DNA from: CAVPCZ01 sp963779225
Lineage (GTDB): Bacteria; Bacteroidota; Ignavibacteria; UBA10030; UBA6906
DNA: 64,000 nt
Direction of reading: 5' to 3'
NCBI GenBank assembly: GCA_963779225.1
Contig: CAVZWW010000003.1
Coordinates: forward strand, 1,302,001-1,366,000
Shown here: positions 18,901 to 27,127 of the stretch, piece by piece
Numbering within the stretch: position 1 is the first letter of the stretch
Layout: each line of letters opens with the position of its first letter
Notes under the pieces: generated by a model
What the model saw: only the letters and a program-made list of their open reading frames with translations
What the model was told of the DNA's origin: nothing
The model's database searches: none
Translations under genes and position numbers: made by a program

Positions 18901-21635
18901 GTCGGGCTCCCGCGACGGCAAAGCTGACAGTCCGCGGACCGGATGATCAGGACTACGTCACCGCCGTCCTGAATGCCTCCCTGGTCGTCTCGGAAACCGA
19001 CACCAACCGGCTGACCGTTGCACTTCTTCGCGGCGGTCGATTTGCGGGGACGGTCCGGAGGAGCAGCGACAATGCGGTCGTGGCCGGGGCGCGGGTGCGC
19101 GTGGAGGGCCTGACCGGACTTGAGACCTACACGGACAATGCCGGACAATACATCCTTCGGGGTGTTCCTGCGGATGCGGAATTGACCCTCAAGGCCACCA
19201 GAACGGGACTGCTGGGAAGCACGAAAGGCGGTCTCAACGTCTCTGCGGGTGGAAACGTCAATGTGAATTTCACACTGACGGCGACCTCTTTTGCCATCAA
19301 CACGCTGCTCGGCTTTGACATTGAAGTGGACACGCTGATCGTGACCGGCCCGGATACCCTGCTTACCGGCTCTTTTATCCATCTTCCGAACAACCTGCTC
19401 GTCAAGCTCAAGAACGCGGCCACCCGTGTGCCGTTCACGAAGGTCCGAATCCACAGTTCAGGGGGAGCGGCGGTTCCGGATGGCAATGCTGTGAAAACCG
19501 ACATGACCCAGATAACCATCCGGGTCTTCGACCAGGTTGAAGCGGTGTTGTCCGATGAGACCGGGCTGACTGCTTCGTGGAACAGTTCTGCGGGGGCAGG
19601 CGAGATCAAAGGGTCTGTCGGGCTTTCGCTCGCGCCGATCCTGGATAACATCCCGGGCCTTACTCTCGTTACTTCACCGGCGCAGATGCTCAGATTTCCC
19701 GCGGGCGGCGGCAGCACGATTCCCGCGATCACCAGCAGCGGAGCCGTGCCGTTCGCCTCCGACAGCCTGGGCTTGAGCGCAGGAAGCACTCTGAAGCTCA
19801 GTCTCTGGAACACCGAGCTGACGGTGGATCTCGGGACGTCGTCGCTGAAAGCGGACGGACTGCATTACTACGGCTCACTGAAGATGCCTTCCATTGCCGG
19901 CTTCACATTTCCCGATCTGCTGTTCAGGAATCTCCACGTCGACAAGTCCGGTGTGAAAGCAATGTCCGTTTCTGCGTCGCCTCCGCTGGCCGTTTCATTT
20001 CCGGGGGGATGGAAGGCGCAGATGGACAGGATCGACTTCAGTGAGACCGGGTTTGCTCTTGGAGGGAATCTGGAGTTCAGGCTGCCCGGCATGTCGGCAC
20101 AGAATATCGGTTTTTCGGATCTGAAGCTGAGCACCACCGACTTCTTCGGCGGCACATTCCACATTGACAGAATCAATCTCTTCAATATCACCGAATTCAC
20201 CGTTCCGGGGAAAGCCCTCGCGTTCGGCAAGACCGAGGGAGTGTATTTCCTTCGGGGATCCGGAAAGGTAACGCTGAAGTACATTGGTGACCTCGCCATC
20301 GAAAATTTCCTGGTCCGTACGGACGGGAAGATGATGGTCAAGGTGCCCATCAATCTGAAATTCAACTTCGCCTTCGTGAAGGTGACGTTGAAGACGGCCC
20401 AATTCTCGACCCTCACTACGCCTGTCAGCCTGGACATTACGGGCGACATCAACCTCAACCTTCCCGGTCTGGCTGTCAAGACCGGCGGATTCCACTACAA
20501 CCCGGGTGGAACGTTCAGCCTTGACGAACTCGGACTGGGTTTCACCGCGGGTCCTGTTGATGTGGCCGTTCAGGTTGCGTTCCTGAACGAAGGTTTTGCG
20601 GGTAAGGGGAAGGCGTTGATTGCCGGGCTCCCGGGTCTGGGTGTGGAGTTCGCCTATTCCGCCACACTGCTCAGGATTGAATTCTCCGTTGGCGTTGTTA
20701 TCCCCATCGCTCCACCTACCGCGCTTGTGATAACGGAAGTCCGCGGCGGCGTTGAGCGGAACGTCAATGTCTGGACAGTTCACATTGGCGGTACGCTGGC
20801 ACTTTCGCCCGGCTCGCAATCGGCGATCAAGCTGGAACTGGATCTCTATGTGAGCAATGGTCCGGTGATCAAGGGAAAGGCCGGCGTCTTTGTGCTCAAC
20901 AAGTTCCAGCTTGCCGGCGCGTATCTGGAGATCAACATTCCCGGGAAGTATGTACTTGGAAGTGTCTGGGTCGAACTCCCGGAAATACTGCCGACCGTAT
21001 CGGCGAAGGGAACACTCAACTTCGAGTTCCGCAACGCGGATTACTGGTTCCTGGACGCGGGACTGGAAGTTCGCATGCATGTGTTCAGCGTCGATCTGTT
21101 CAAGGGGAACTTCGGCGTGGCAATCGGGAAAAACTACAATCCCAGTCCGCAGCAAAATGCCATCGCCGGCCGCGTCGGCAATGTTCCCACGATCAACGGC
21201 ATCAGGGTGGATGCGTACATCTATCAATCCATAGGAAGCAAAGAGGGATTCGACCTCATCATCGTTTCGGGGGCCGCATGGGCTTCGTTCAGCGTCCGCG
21301 GGGCTCTGATCATGAACTTTGGAAGCGTCTACGGCGTGGAAATGGCAGCGCATTTTGACGTGGGCGCAAAGGCGTGTCTTGTCAAGTTCTGTATCGGCGG
21401 GGGCGGCACCGCCGACATCGGGGCCCGGGCGTACTATTATGTCGGTAAAGGATGGGATCTCGACTTCTCCGGCCGTGTGTCCGTGTGGCTCCAGGGTGGC
21501 GATTGCGACCCGTCATGTAACGAAATCGATTTCTGCTGGGATCTACCTCCTGCCGGAGGCAAGGTGTGCATGAGCCTCGGTGCACGAGCACGCTATACAA
21601 GCTGGGATGGTCTTGATCTGGCGATCACGCAATAG
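15906..21635 (+). CDS. Giant TANFOR-like exported protein with carboxypeptidase-regulatory-type domains
   Basis: A 1909-residue protein starting at ATG 15906 (AAGGA at 15892-15896) with a signal peptide (MKASVLAGLMVLLLAAQTAGAQ). Residues about 20-320 follow the N-terminal pattern of Bacteroidota TANFOR-domain proteins: a strand-rich block, SLPEGVYELCVRLFNREG with a conserved Cys, then PPTLILPENK and a FVWTPV core. Four Ig-like carboxypeptidase-regulatory/SpaA-type repeats start near residues 698 (RGIVSRADNGNPVSGV), 870 (VSGVVVDDQGVPLKNAGV), 960 and 1045 (GTVRRSSDNAVVAGARV). Residues about 1150-1909 are a very long strand-and-turn region ending in a Cys-rich patch (CDPSCNEIDFCWD). It is probably a surface fibre or sheath partnered by the upstream barrel. 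There is no T9SS tail at the C-terminus. Confidence 0.6.
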   Translation: MKASVLAGLMVLLLAAQTAGAQVNVVINLRTPVPAQFSVWAQDRTILQLVMATANRTTILDVRMSFVIRDVSTGVVVVESIDGNPNIPSFPIFPFQANVRYGPELVNAGAVRFDDKFKKNAIFTNSLPEGVYELCVRLFNREGVVISNGGWVCKTFVIDIPDPPTLILPENKFMLNADSGTVRFGDGIQGKRPPGGSGSLAPPLMFVWTPVTVAPGIIIRYKFTLAPIFQNQSPRDGIERNIPLFQQEVTIPNLLYTPNYPDFALYPTAVGFAWQVQALDSEGRPATRNEGLSEIYQFNMRAAKQKPADSSVPPFRQAAIFAKAKHFFPMTKISGTIEWGFRKASSGPAPAATGGAAIKMTVGKSLLLKTGVTDLPVRQGPSSAHYMISDLMFLSGLDKTYPLRNKPLELVQINMSSHISAAAGGTIKKVYSTTYKTVASTTSDNEGKFSFNFVNRDSSTTFNKITYSVRVRDFHFEDPPDAFEVNPNESRTDLKLQSTARAYSLSVNVIGEEGGLPVKGAQVVAYRQSTAWDSPSEEGNVEDKSVYPYPSTSVFARAVQGYSVQSYTGVSTGSAGNTPGSGGTGNSATAVSKTAAGSPVTAVSKIGGGNTATSPYEQLNAFGGSWDPLYLCAESQGGRYLADRSFMNDPSLAKDYYRLIVTAPGHERFVGGTLQSKVLASGKTVLEFTVKLKKAKPEIRGIVSRADNGNPVSGVLVEIIEGSPAGTSSLSYGRLSGMVSMSALFGSPGSTPAPSSGGQGAPTTSGLTTGLSAGNRTQVVPLTAKPTIGFASLESKRGGIAALLPPPNPFAVLSGQDGAYSISNIPPKPAYMIKASKAGFKPFPPTAVTLNEMGLIQKLDIQLEPISVEVSGVVVDDQGVPLKNAGVKSASSPKIYYSGPDGHFAGMFGVGEDTLHVFKPGYYDRVLGVSIANGGSKAAAGVSVDTMVIPQIVLTLKAARLLITILDSTSHLPLKNAAVIVGDSDQVGTTTDDGTVFFRRAPATAKLTVRGPDDQDYVTAVLNASLVVSETDTNRLTVALLRGGRFAGTVRRSSDNAVVAGARVRVEGLTGLETYTDNAGQYILRGVPADAELTLKATRTGLLGSTKGGLNVSAGGNVNVNFTLTATSFAINTLLGFDIEVDTLIVTGPDTLLTGSFIHLPNNLLVKLKNAATRVPFTKVRIHSSGGAAVPDGNAVKTDMTQITIRVFDQVEAVLSDETGLTASWNSSAGAGEIKGSVGLSLAPILDNIPGLTLVTSPAQMLRFPAGGGSTIPAITSSGAVPFASDSLGLSAGSTLKLSLWNTELTVDLGTSSLKADGLHYYGSLKMPSIAGFTFPDLLFRNLHVDKSGVKAMSVSASPPLAVSFPGGWKAQMDRIDFSETGFALGGNLEFRLPGMSAQNIGFSDLKLSTTDFFGGTFHIDRINLFNITEFTVPGKALAFGKTEGVYFLRGSGKVTLKYIGDLAIENFLVRTDGKMMVKVPINLKFNFAFVKVTLKTAQFSTLTTPVSLDITGDINLNLPGLAVKTGGFHYNPGGTFSLDELGLGFTAGPVDVAVQVAFLNEGFAGKGKALIAGLPGLGVEFAYSATLLRIEFSVGVVIPIAPPTALVITEVRGGVERNVNVWTVHIGGTLALSPGSQSAIKLELDLYVSNGPVIKGKAGVFVLNKFQLAGAYLEINIPGKYVLGSVWVELPEILPTVSAKGTLNFEFRNADYWFLDAGLEVRMHVFSVDLFKGNFGVAIGKNYNPSPQQNAIAGRVGNVPTINGIRVDAYIYQSIGSKEGFDLIIVSGAAWASFSVRGALIMNFGSVYGVEMAAHFDVGAKACLVKFCIGGGGTADIGARAYYYVGKGWDLDFSGRVSVWLQGGDCDPSCNEIDFCWDLPPAGGKVCMSLGARARYTSWDGLDLAITQ

Positions 21636-21650
21636 GAAAAGGGACGTGTG

Positions 21651-23690
21651 ATGCGAGTATCGTGGATGCACATTGCACTTGTCTGTCTGATTCTTGCCCG
21701 GGGTGGATCATCGCCGGGACAGCAGAAGAGAGCGGCCGGGAGCCAACGCGCGCTCAGCGGCAAAGGCGGGGTATACCTCTTTCTCGGAAAGGAAATCCTT
21801 CATCCTGAGCGGCCGGTGAAAGGGTTTGTGGGATACAACGTGTACCGGAAGAGCCCTGAAGGAGAATTTCGCAAAATCAACGACCAGCCGGTCTCGCGGG
21901 TGAACACCGAGCGGGAATTCGAATCAGCGCTCGGACCGGAGACGCTGAGCGAACTTGCGCAGTACTTCAAATTGGGTGATCCCGCCAGGGTCTGGGTCTA
22001 TGTGGCGGCGCACAGCGACTCGGCCGGAAAACTCGGGCTCGCATTGCTGAACAAGGATCTCCTGCGCACGACCGGACTCCTCTATGTCGACCGGGGAGTG
22101 GAACCGGGGGCGGCCTATGAATATGCCGTGGCAAAGATACGGGAAGACAAGACAGAATCGCCGAGGGCGGAGCTCGGAAAGGTTGTCGTCGGGTCCACAC
22201 CCCGGATGCCGCGGTTGAAACTCGAAGTCATCTCCGCGAGCGATACAGGCATTGCTCTCAGGATACTGATACCCATGAACAAAACAGTCTACGGATGCAG
22301 GATCTACCGCAAACAGTTTGGTGAGCCTTATGCCAAGGTGGGGGGGGATATACACGCGGGGAGCGGGGAGCAGGACATGTCGACTTCATATATCGACAAG
22401 GACGTACCTGCGCGCGGACTGTTCTACTACTATGCCGAGCCCTTTGATTTTGTGGATAACGCCGGCGCCCCTTCCGATACGCTCGAAGCATTTACGTATG
22501 ACTTCAACGGCACTGCAACGGCGCTGGACCTGGTCGCGGTGGGGACTCCGGGAGGAGTGCGACTTTCGTGGTCTGCCTTGCGCGATGATTTTGTGATCCA
22601 GTATCTGAGCGTCGAACACAGCCGGAATGAGAAGGCAGGATTCGTCGAGGTGGCAGGGATCGCTCCGACCGACACATCATTTATCGACGGGGGTGCCATC
22701 CCCGCCGTGCCGAACTACTACAGAATCGTGACCGTAGGAATTGACGGCAAGACGAAGAAGTATTCGGCGACGGTTTCGGGACTCCCCTTTAACTCGGTGG
22801 CTCCGGCCCCACCGCATTCCGTGACGGCCGGGTATGTACGCGACGGGGTTCAGATTTCATGGAGACGCAGTCCGGAGCCCGACGTGGCAGGGTATTATCT
22901 CTACAGATCCACGGGCGAACGGGACACGCTCGAGCAGGTCTCTCCGCTCGTATGGCAGACACCGAAAGAAACGCTGTACACATTCACCGACACATCATCC
23001 AGCGTGAGTTCGAAGGCGGAATACTGGTACTTCGTTGAGGCGGAAAACACCAGCCAGCAGAAAAGCGAGCTTTCTCAGCCCGTGAAGATCAAGGGAAGTA
23101 TCTACGACCTGGCGGCTGTGCCCGAGCCGCCGCTCGGGATTTCGGGATACGTTGACACGGATGGGATCCGCCTGGTGTGGGAAGACGCCACGGCCGTGGA
23201 TAACGGGGTGTCGGGATACGTGGTGTACAGAGAGAAGTCCGGAGCAAGGGGAGAACCGGAGAGGATCACAGACTCCATCGTGCCGGTGGAATGGCACATG
23301 TTTCTGGACCGGACGGCTGCGCAGGGTGTGCAGTACGAATACTCGGTGGCATCCGTGAACATCAACAATGTCGAAGGGAAGCGGTCCAACCCTTTCGTTA
23401 TCAAACGTAACGTCCGGCCGCCCGTCCCTCCTGCGGGAGTGCAGGTCCGGCAAACGTCAAAAGGTGTTATTGTAGAGTGGGGGAAATCTCTACAGCCGGA
23501 GATTCTGGGGTATCATGTGTACCGTGCCGGGGTGGGAAAGACCCGGGAGCGTATTGCGACCCGGGTCACCGGCACGGAGTTCCTCGATCCTGTTCCGGTC
23601 AAGGGGGAGCTGTATCGCTACACCGTGACGGCGATTTCAAGGGATCGTGGCGAGAGCTTGCCGAGCGAAGAGGCGACGGTGCGGCGGTAG
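21651..23690 (+). CDS. Exported multi-domain fibronectin type III protein
   Basis: A 679-residue protein with a signal peptide (MRVSWMHIALVCLILARGGS). AAAAGGGA lies about 6 nt upstream of GTG 21648/ATG 21651; I take the ATG. The chain holds about six Fn3-like repeats, recognised by recurrent cores such as GYNVYRKSPEG, VRLSWSALRDDF, VQISWRRSPEPDVAGYYLYR, IRLVWEDATAVDNGVSGYVVY and VIVEWGKSLQPEILGYHVYR. Each repeat ends in a Y-x-Y/F-x-V strand. It lies 15 nt after the giant protein and completes the barrel/giant/Fn3 set. Fn3 arrays in such proteins act as spacers or adhesion modules. No enzyme motif or T9SS tail is seen. Confidence 0.75.
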   Translation: MRVSWMHIALVCLILARGGSSPGQQKRAAGSQRALSGKGGVYLFLGKEILHPERPVKGFVGYNVYRKSPEGEFRKINDQPVSRVNTEREFESALGPETLSELAQYFKLGDPARVWVYVAAHSDSAGKLGLALLNKDLLRTTGLLYVDRGVEPGAAYEYAVAKIREDKTESPRAELGKVVVGSTPRMPRLKLEVISASDTGIALRILIPMNKTVYGCRIYRKQFGEPYAKVGGDIHAGSGEQDMSTSYIDKDVPARGLFYYYAEPFDFVDNAGAPSDTLEAFTYDFNGTATALDLVAVGTPGGVRLSWSALRDDFVIQYLSVEHSRNEKAGFVEVAGIAPTDTSFIDGGAIPAVPNYYRIVTVGIDGKTKKYSATVSGLPFNSVAPAPPHSVTAGYVRDGVQISWRRSPEPDVAGYYLYRSTGERDTLEQVSPLVWQTPKETLYTFTDTSSSVSSKAEYWYFVEAENTSQQKSELSQPVKIKGSIYDLAAVPEPPLGISGYVDTDGIRLVWEDATAVDNGVSGYVVYREKSGARGEPERITDSIVPVEWHMFLDRTAAQGVQYEYSVASVNINNVEGKRSNPFVIKRNVRPPVPPAGVQVRQTSKGVIVEWGKSLQPEILGYHVYRAGVGKTRERIATRVTGTEFLDPVPVKGELYRYTVTAISRDRGESLPSEEATVRR

Positions 23691-23850
23691 GGTGTGAGAG
23701 AGTCTCAATTGGCGCCGGGGCCCTCCTCCGGGAAGTGTCCCGAACGCTCCGGCTCGCGGGATCGTACAATATGCCTCGCAGCCGTGTGGATCAACCCGGG
23801 TTGGATGACCGGGAGAAGCAACGAAGCCAATCCACAACCGGAGTGATTGT

Positions 23851-24405
23851 ATGAAACACTTCAGACTATGTACAGTGGCAATGCTCGCCCTCATCGGGCT
23901 GTATGGCTCGACCGCGCACGTATGCGCCCAGTTTAGTGTTGTCCGATGGTCTGTTTTTGATGCAGGTTTCGCCGCCTCAGGATCACGAAATACAAACTCA
24001 ACAGTGATATCGGCCGTTGGCCAGCCGTTCGTAGGACCAGCCGGAAACGCCGTGAACAGGATCAACGGCGGATTTCTGGTTCACGCGCTCGTACGCGGTC
24101 CGGCGACAGCTGTTGGAGAAGATGGAGAGAGAGAGCTGCCGCTGAGATACTCGCTGAGCCAGAACTACCCGAACCCGTTCAATCCGACAACGATGATCCG
24201 ATTTACAGTACCTGAGAGAATACACGTTGCGCTGCAGGTGTATGATGTGCTTGGACGGGAAGTCGCCTCACTTGTCAATGAAGAGAGACTTCCTGGAGCA
24301 CATGAAGTACGATTTGATGCCAGGGGCTTATCGAGCGGGGCGTATTTCTACCGTTTACGAGCGGGGAGTTACGTGCAACTCAAGAGTCTCCTCATCTTGA
24401 AATAG
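23851..24405 (+). CDS. Exported protein with T9SS type A C-terminal sorting domain
   Basis: A 184-residue protein: signal peptide (residues 1-27, ending HVCAQ), a short middle of about 70 residues, and a C-terminal sorting domain from about residue 103. That domain has the classic SQNYPNPFNPTT motif, then LQVYDVLGREVASLVNEERL and a final strand ending SLLILK. This tail directs proteins through the type IX secretion system, and in known cases it is removed or attached to surface A-LPS. The middle contains GQPFVGPAGNAVNRINGGF, often seen just before the tail in Ignavibacteria-like proteins. With so little passenger sequence it is a minimal T9SS cargo of unknown role. It shows the organism has T9SS. 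Confidence 0.85.
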   Translation: MKHFRLCTVAMLALIGLYGSTAHVCAQFSVVRWSVFDAGFAASGSRNTNSTVISAVGQPFVGPAGNAVNRINGGFLVHALVRGPATAVGEDGERELPLRYSLSQNYPNPFNPTTMIRFTVPERIHVALQVYDVLGREVASLVNEERLPGAHEVRFDARGLSSGAYFYRLRAGSYVQLKSLLILK

Positions 24406-24487
24406 TGCGGCGCAGCTGAAAGCGTACGGTCAAGGGAATAGAATAATTCTGTCGTTGTTGGTGCTCATCACAATGCGTGGAGGCTCC

Positions 24488-26050
24488 ATGAAGGCCTGGA
24501 TCATTGCGGTAATCCTGTTGTTGCCCGCCCTGCCGCATCTTTCGACGGCGCAAATACCCCGTATCCTTTCGTACCAGGGGGTCCTTGCAGACAGTCTGGG
24601 AAATCCGAAAGCAGACGGAACGTATACGTTCACCTTCCGGCTATACCTCGCACAATCGGGCGGGACAGCACTCTGGGCGGAACAGAAGACCCTTCTGGTG
24701 AACCGGGGACTGTTTTATACCAACCTTGGTGATCAGGTGGTGTTCGGCAGTGCGCTGACGTTTACACAACCGTATTGGCTCGGCATCCAGGTTGCAAGTG
24801 AACCTGAATTGACGCCCCGCATTCTCCTGACTTCCGCCGGGTACAGTCTTGCGTCCATCAGATCGGATACGGCGCGATTCGCACTGAATTCAACCCCGTT
24901 TGTTCTCCCGTACGCCGGCACCGCTTCCAGTCCCGGTGGTGCATTCTCTGTCACGAACACCGGTACCGGACCGGGCGTCAACATACAGCTGACCAATGCG
25001 GCCAACGGCTCGCGCGGGATCGACGTTCTTCAAAACGGTGTGGGACCGGGTGTGTTTTCCAAGTCAACAGGAGGGAACGCGCTGTGGGGAATCACCTCAT
25101 CCATATCTGCAGCCGGCGTGATTGGTGACAACACGTTTGGCGAGGCAATCGTTGGAAGAAATCGCGGTGGAAACGGCGTCGGGGCGGTGGTCGGGAGAAA
25201 TGACAGCAGCGGATATGGCGTGCGGGGATTCAATACGGATAATGGCATCGGTGTGCTCGGTCAGGCGGGCATTAGCGGCGGGAGGGGTATTGCGGGGAAA
25301 TTCGAGAACGTCAACTCCGCCAATAGTGCCGATGGATTGCAGGTGTTAACAAACGGTAGCGGACGAGCCGCCTTACTCATCTCCGGAGGTACCGGTGGCG
25401 TCACTACCTACGCGGCAATGCAAATAGAGAACCTCAAGAATAACTCGGAAGCAATATGGATGCGTAATGCATCGTCCACAAACACGGCGCCAGTCATGAA
25501 ACTTCATCAACATCCCAGCTCATCTGCGAGTTTCATTGATGGTTGGACATGGGATGGTGCCGGGGCCGCGATAAGGAAATTCCACATCACCAACGCGGGG
25601 ACGTACGTTGCAGGATCGGATTTTGCGGAGGCATTTGAAGCATCCGGGGGAAAAGCTGCATTTGAACCCGGTGACGTTGTCGTGCTCTGTGAACGTGATG
25701 CAAAGGCGGTGGAGAAGACATCCAGACAGTACGATACAAGAGTTGTCGGCATCTATTCGGCGCGACCGGGTGTTCTTGGCGCCGACAAAGATGGGGTGAC
25801 GCACATGGATGAAAACGATATTCCGGTCGCGATCGTGGGGATTGTCCCGACCAAAGTGACCGACGAGAATGGACCGATATATCCGGGCGACTTGCTTACG
25901 ACATCCGGCCTTCCCGGGCACGCGATGAAGGCTTCTCCTGTCAGTGTGAATGGTGTCCACATCTACCCTCCGGGATCGATACTGGGCAAGGCGTTGGAGC
26001 CACTCGCAGCGGGACAGGGGAATATTAAGGTGTTGGTTATGCTCAGGTAG
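24488..26050 (+). CDS. Exported tail-fibre-like protein with peptidase-G2-type C-terminal domain
   Basis: A 520-residue protein. I chose ATG 24488 because GGAGG lies at 24479-24483 and the signal peptide (MKAWIIAVILLLPALPHLSTAQ) starts there. Residues about 22-130 form the beta domain seen at the start of many Bacteroidota exported proteins (ILSYQGVLADSLGNP, TFRLYLAQSGGTALWAEQ). The middle is Gly/Asn-rich repeats like those of phage tail fibres (GDNTFGEAIVGRNRGGNGVG). The C-terminus resembles the G2/intramolecular-chaperone-like domain of fibre proteins: DFAEAFE, EPGDVVVLCE, GPIYPGDLLTTSGLPGHAMKA, GSILGKALEPL. In phage homologues this domain can be self-cleaved; I cannot confirm the catalytic residues here. 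Probable surface fibre. Confidence 0.65.
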   Translation: MKAWIIAVILLLPALPHLSTAQIPRILSYQGVLADSLGNPKADGTYTFTFRLYLAQSGGTALWAEQKTLLVNRGLFYTNLGDQVVFGSALTFTQPYWLGIQVASEPELTPRILLTSAGYSLASIRSDTARFALNSTPFVLPYAGTASSPGGAFSVTNTGTGPGVNIQLTNAANGSRGIDVLQNGVGPGVFSKSTGGNALWGITSSISAAGVIGDNTFGEAIVGRNRGGNGVGAVVGRNDSSGYGVRGFNTDNGIGVLGQAGISGGRGIAGKFENVNSANSADGLQVLTNGSGRAALLISGGTGGVTTYAAMQIENLKNNSEAIWMRNASSTNTAPVMKLHQHPSSSASFIDGWTWDGAGAAIRKFHITNAGTYVAGSDFAEAFEASGGKAAFEPGDVVVLCERDAKAVEKTSRQYDTRVVGIYSARPGVLGADKDGVTHMDENDIPVAIVGIVPTKVTDENGPIYPGDLLTTSGLPGHAMKASPVSVNGVHIYPPGSILGKALEPLAAGQGNIKVLVMLR

Positions 26051-26551
26051 CAATGTCGACGATGCTTCGAAGAACGTTCTGTCCGGACGGCGGTATTTGG
26101 CAGGATAGAGTTGGCAGGAAAGAGTTCCTGAGTGCTTGACTTCACGCGGTTTTATACGTAGATTCGCAAACGCGTCTGTTCTTTTACAGCATTAACTACC
26201 GGAAACGCGAGCTTATGCTCACTGCCTGGGCTGCCTCCCTGTCGGTATTCAGCACCGTGCCGAACCACGCCGCGGGAGACGCATTGTCCCTTCCCAGGAA
26301 AGCCCGCTTTTCCTCCACGTCCGGTGAAGCTGTGCGTTTCCGCGTGAACTGCAAAGCCGCTCCCCGGATTTCAGACCTCCCTCAGCAAAACATCTCTCTT
26401 CTCCCGACACGCCTTCTGGCGTTCCCGCAGAGTATCTCTCTCTTCCTGCCGCGAGCTTCCTTCGAAATCATTCCGACAGGAGGACGTCACTGCGAAGATG
26501 CAACTCTGTGCTTTTCACAATCCATCCTCCCCACTTCAGGGAAAGGTCCAG
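26051..26551 (+). other. Intergenic region carrying promoter module D and a long leader
   Basis: About 500 nt. The promoter-like block at 26136-26185 is followed by about 365 nt before the ATG at 26552. The open frame 26215-26724 starts in this leader but overlaps the next gene in another frame and shows no domain or signal peptide, so I leave it out. No terminator-like hairpin with a T tract is seen after 26050. Confidence 0.4.
26136..26185 (+). promoter_or_regulatory. Promoter module D
   Basis: TTGACT at 26136-26141, TAGATT at 26159-26164 (17-nt spacer), CTGTTCTTTT at 26176-26185. The distance from TTGAC to CTGTTCTTT is the same as in module A and 1 nt less than in module B, though the spacer sequence differs. 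Confidence 0.5.
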
Positions 26552-27076
26552 ATGACACGATTCCAGGTGGCTCTTGTGTTCATGGCTTTCTGTCTGACGG
26601 TCGCATATGGCCATCCACCCCAGGAGCCTTCAGAACAGGTCAAGCGATTCGCTCCATATGCCGGAACGTTCGAAGGGCAACTGATATTGACGGCGGGAGG
26701 AAAGACCGTAACAGCAAAGGTTAAGAGCAAGAATTCCATGATCTCCGACGATTGGGGATTTCTCGTAGATGAAGTCACGACGATGCCGGATGGTGGACAA
26801 TACAAGTCGCATAACATGATGGGCTACGACGCCGGCGGTAAGCAGATCCATATCTTTTCGGTCACAAACGCCGGGGAGACCCATGACCATAAAGGTGACT
26901 GGAAGGACGAGAAGACCCTGGTCACTCAGTACGACGGCACCTGGGAAGGGAAGCCACACGTAGAAAAGATATCCATTACCTTCCACAGCCCGGATACCTA
27001 TTCCGTCTCCTGGGTTGCGACCAGCGGAGGAAAAGTTGTCCACAAAGGGGAAGAGACACTCCACAGAGCCCCTTGA
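26552..27076 (+). CDS. Exported DUF1579-like protein
   Basis: A 174-residue protein with a signal peptide (MTRFQVALVFMAFCLTVAYG). I prefer ATG 26552 to the in-frame start at 26498, since AAAGG lies just upstream and the extension is not signal-like. The mature part is a lipocalin-like beta sandwich: APYAGTFEGQL, then YKSHNMMGYDAGGKQIHIF, GETHDHKGDW and YDGTWEGKPHVEKISITF, ending GEETLHRAP. This is the layout of DUF1579-type proteins, in which a small-molecule ligand is suspected but not established. It lies about 50 nt upstream of the GMC oxidoreductase and is probably in the same transcript from module D. Confidence 0.6.
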   Translation: MTRFQVALVFMAFCLTVAYGHPPQEPSEQVKRFAPYAGTFEGQLILTAGGKTVTAKVKSKNSMISDDWGFLVDEVTTMPDGGQYKSHNMMGYDAGGKQIHIFSVTNAGETHDHKGDWKDEKTLVTQYDGTWEGKPHVEKISITFHSPDTYSVSWVATSGGKVVHKGEETLHRAP

Positions 27077-27127
27077 TGTCGGGCGTTACAGATTTCTGTT
27101 CTTTCTTACATTACTCGGAGTGTTGCC

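Noticed and set aside
19995..21353. 452-residue minus-strand open frame
   Set aside because: Antisense shadow of the same giant gene.
26215..26724. 169-residue plus-strand open frame
   Set aside because: It overlaps the signal-peptide-bearing gene at 26552 in another frame and has no features of its own.
27096..27104. CTGTTCTTT upstream of the GMC oxidoreductase as a fourth promoter module
   Set aside because: No TTGAC or -10-like sequence lies at the expected distances, so it is probably chance.
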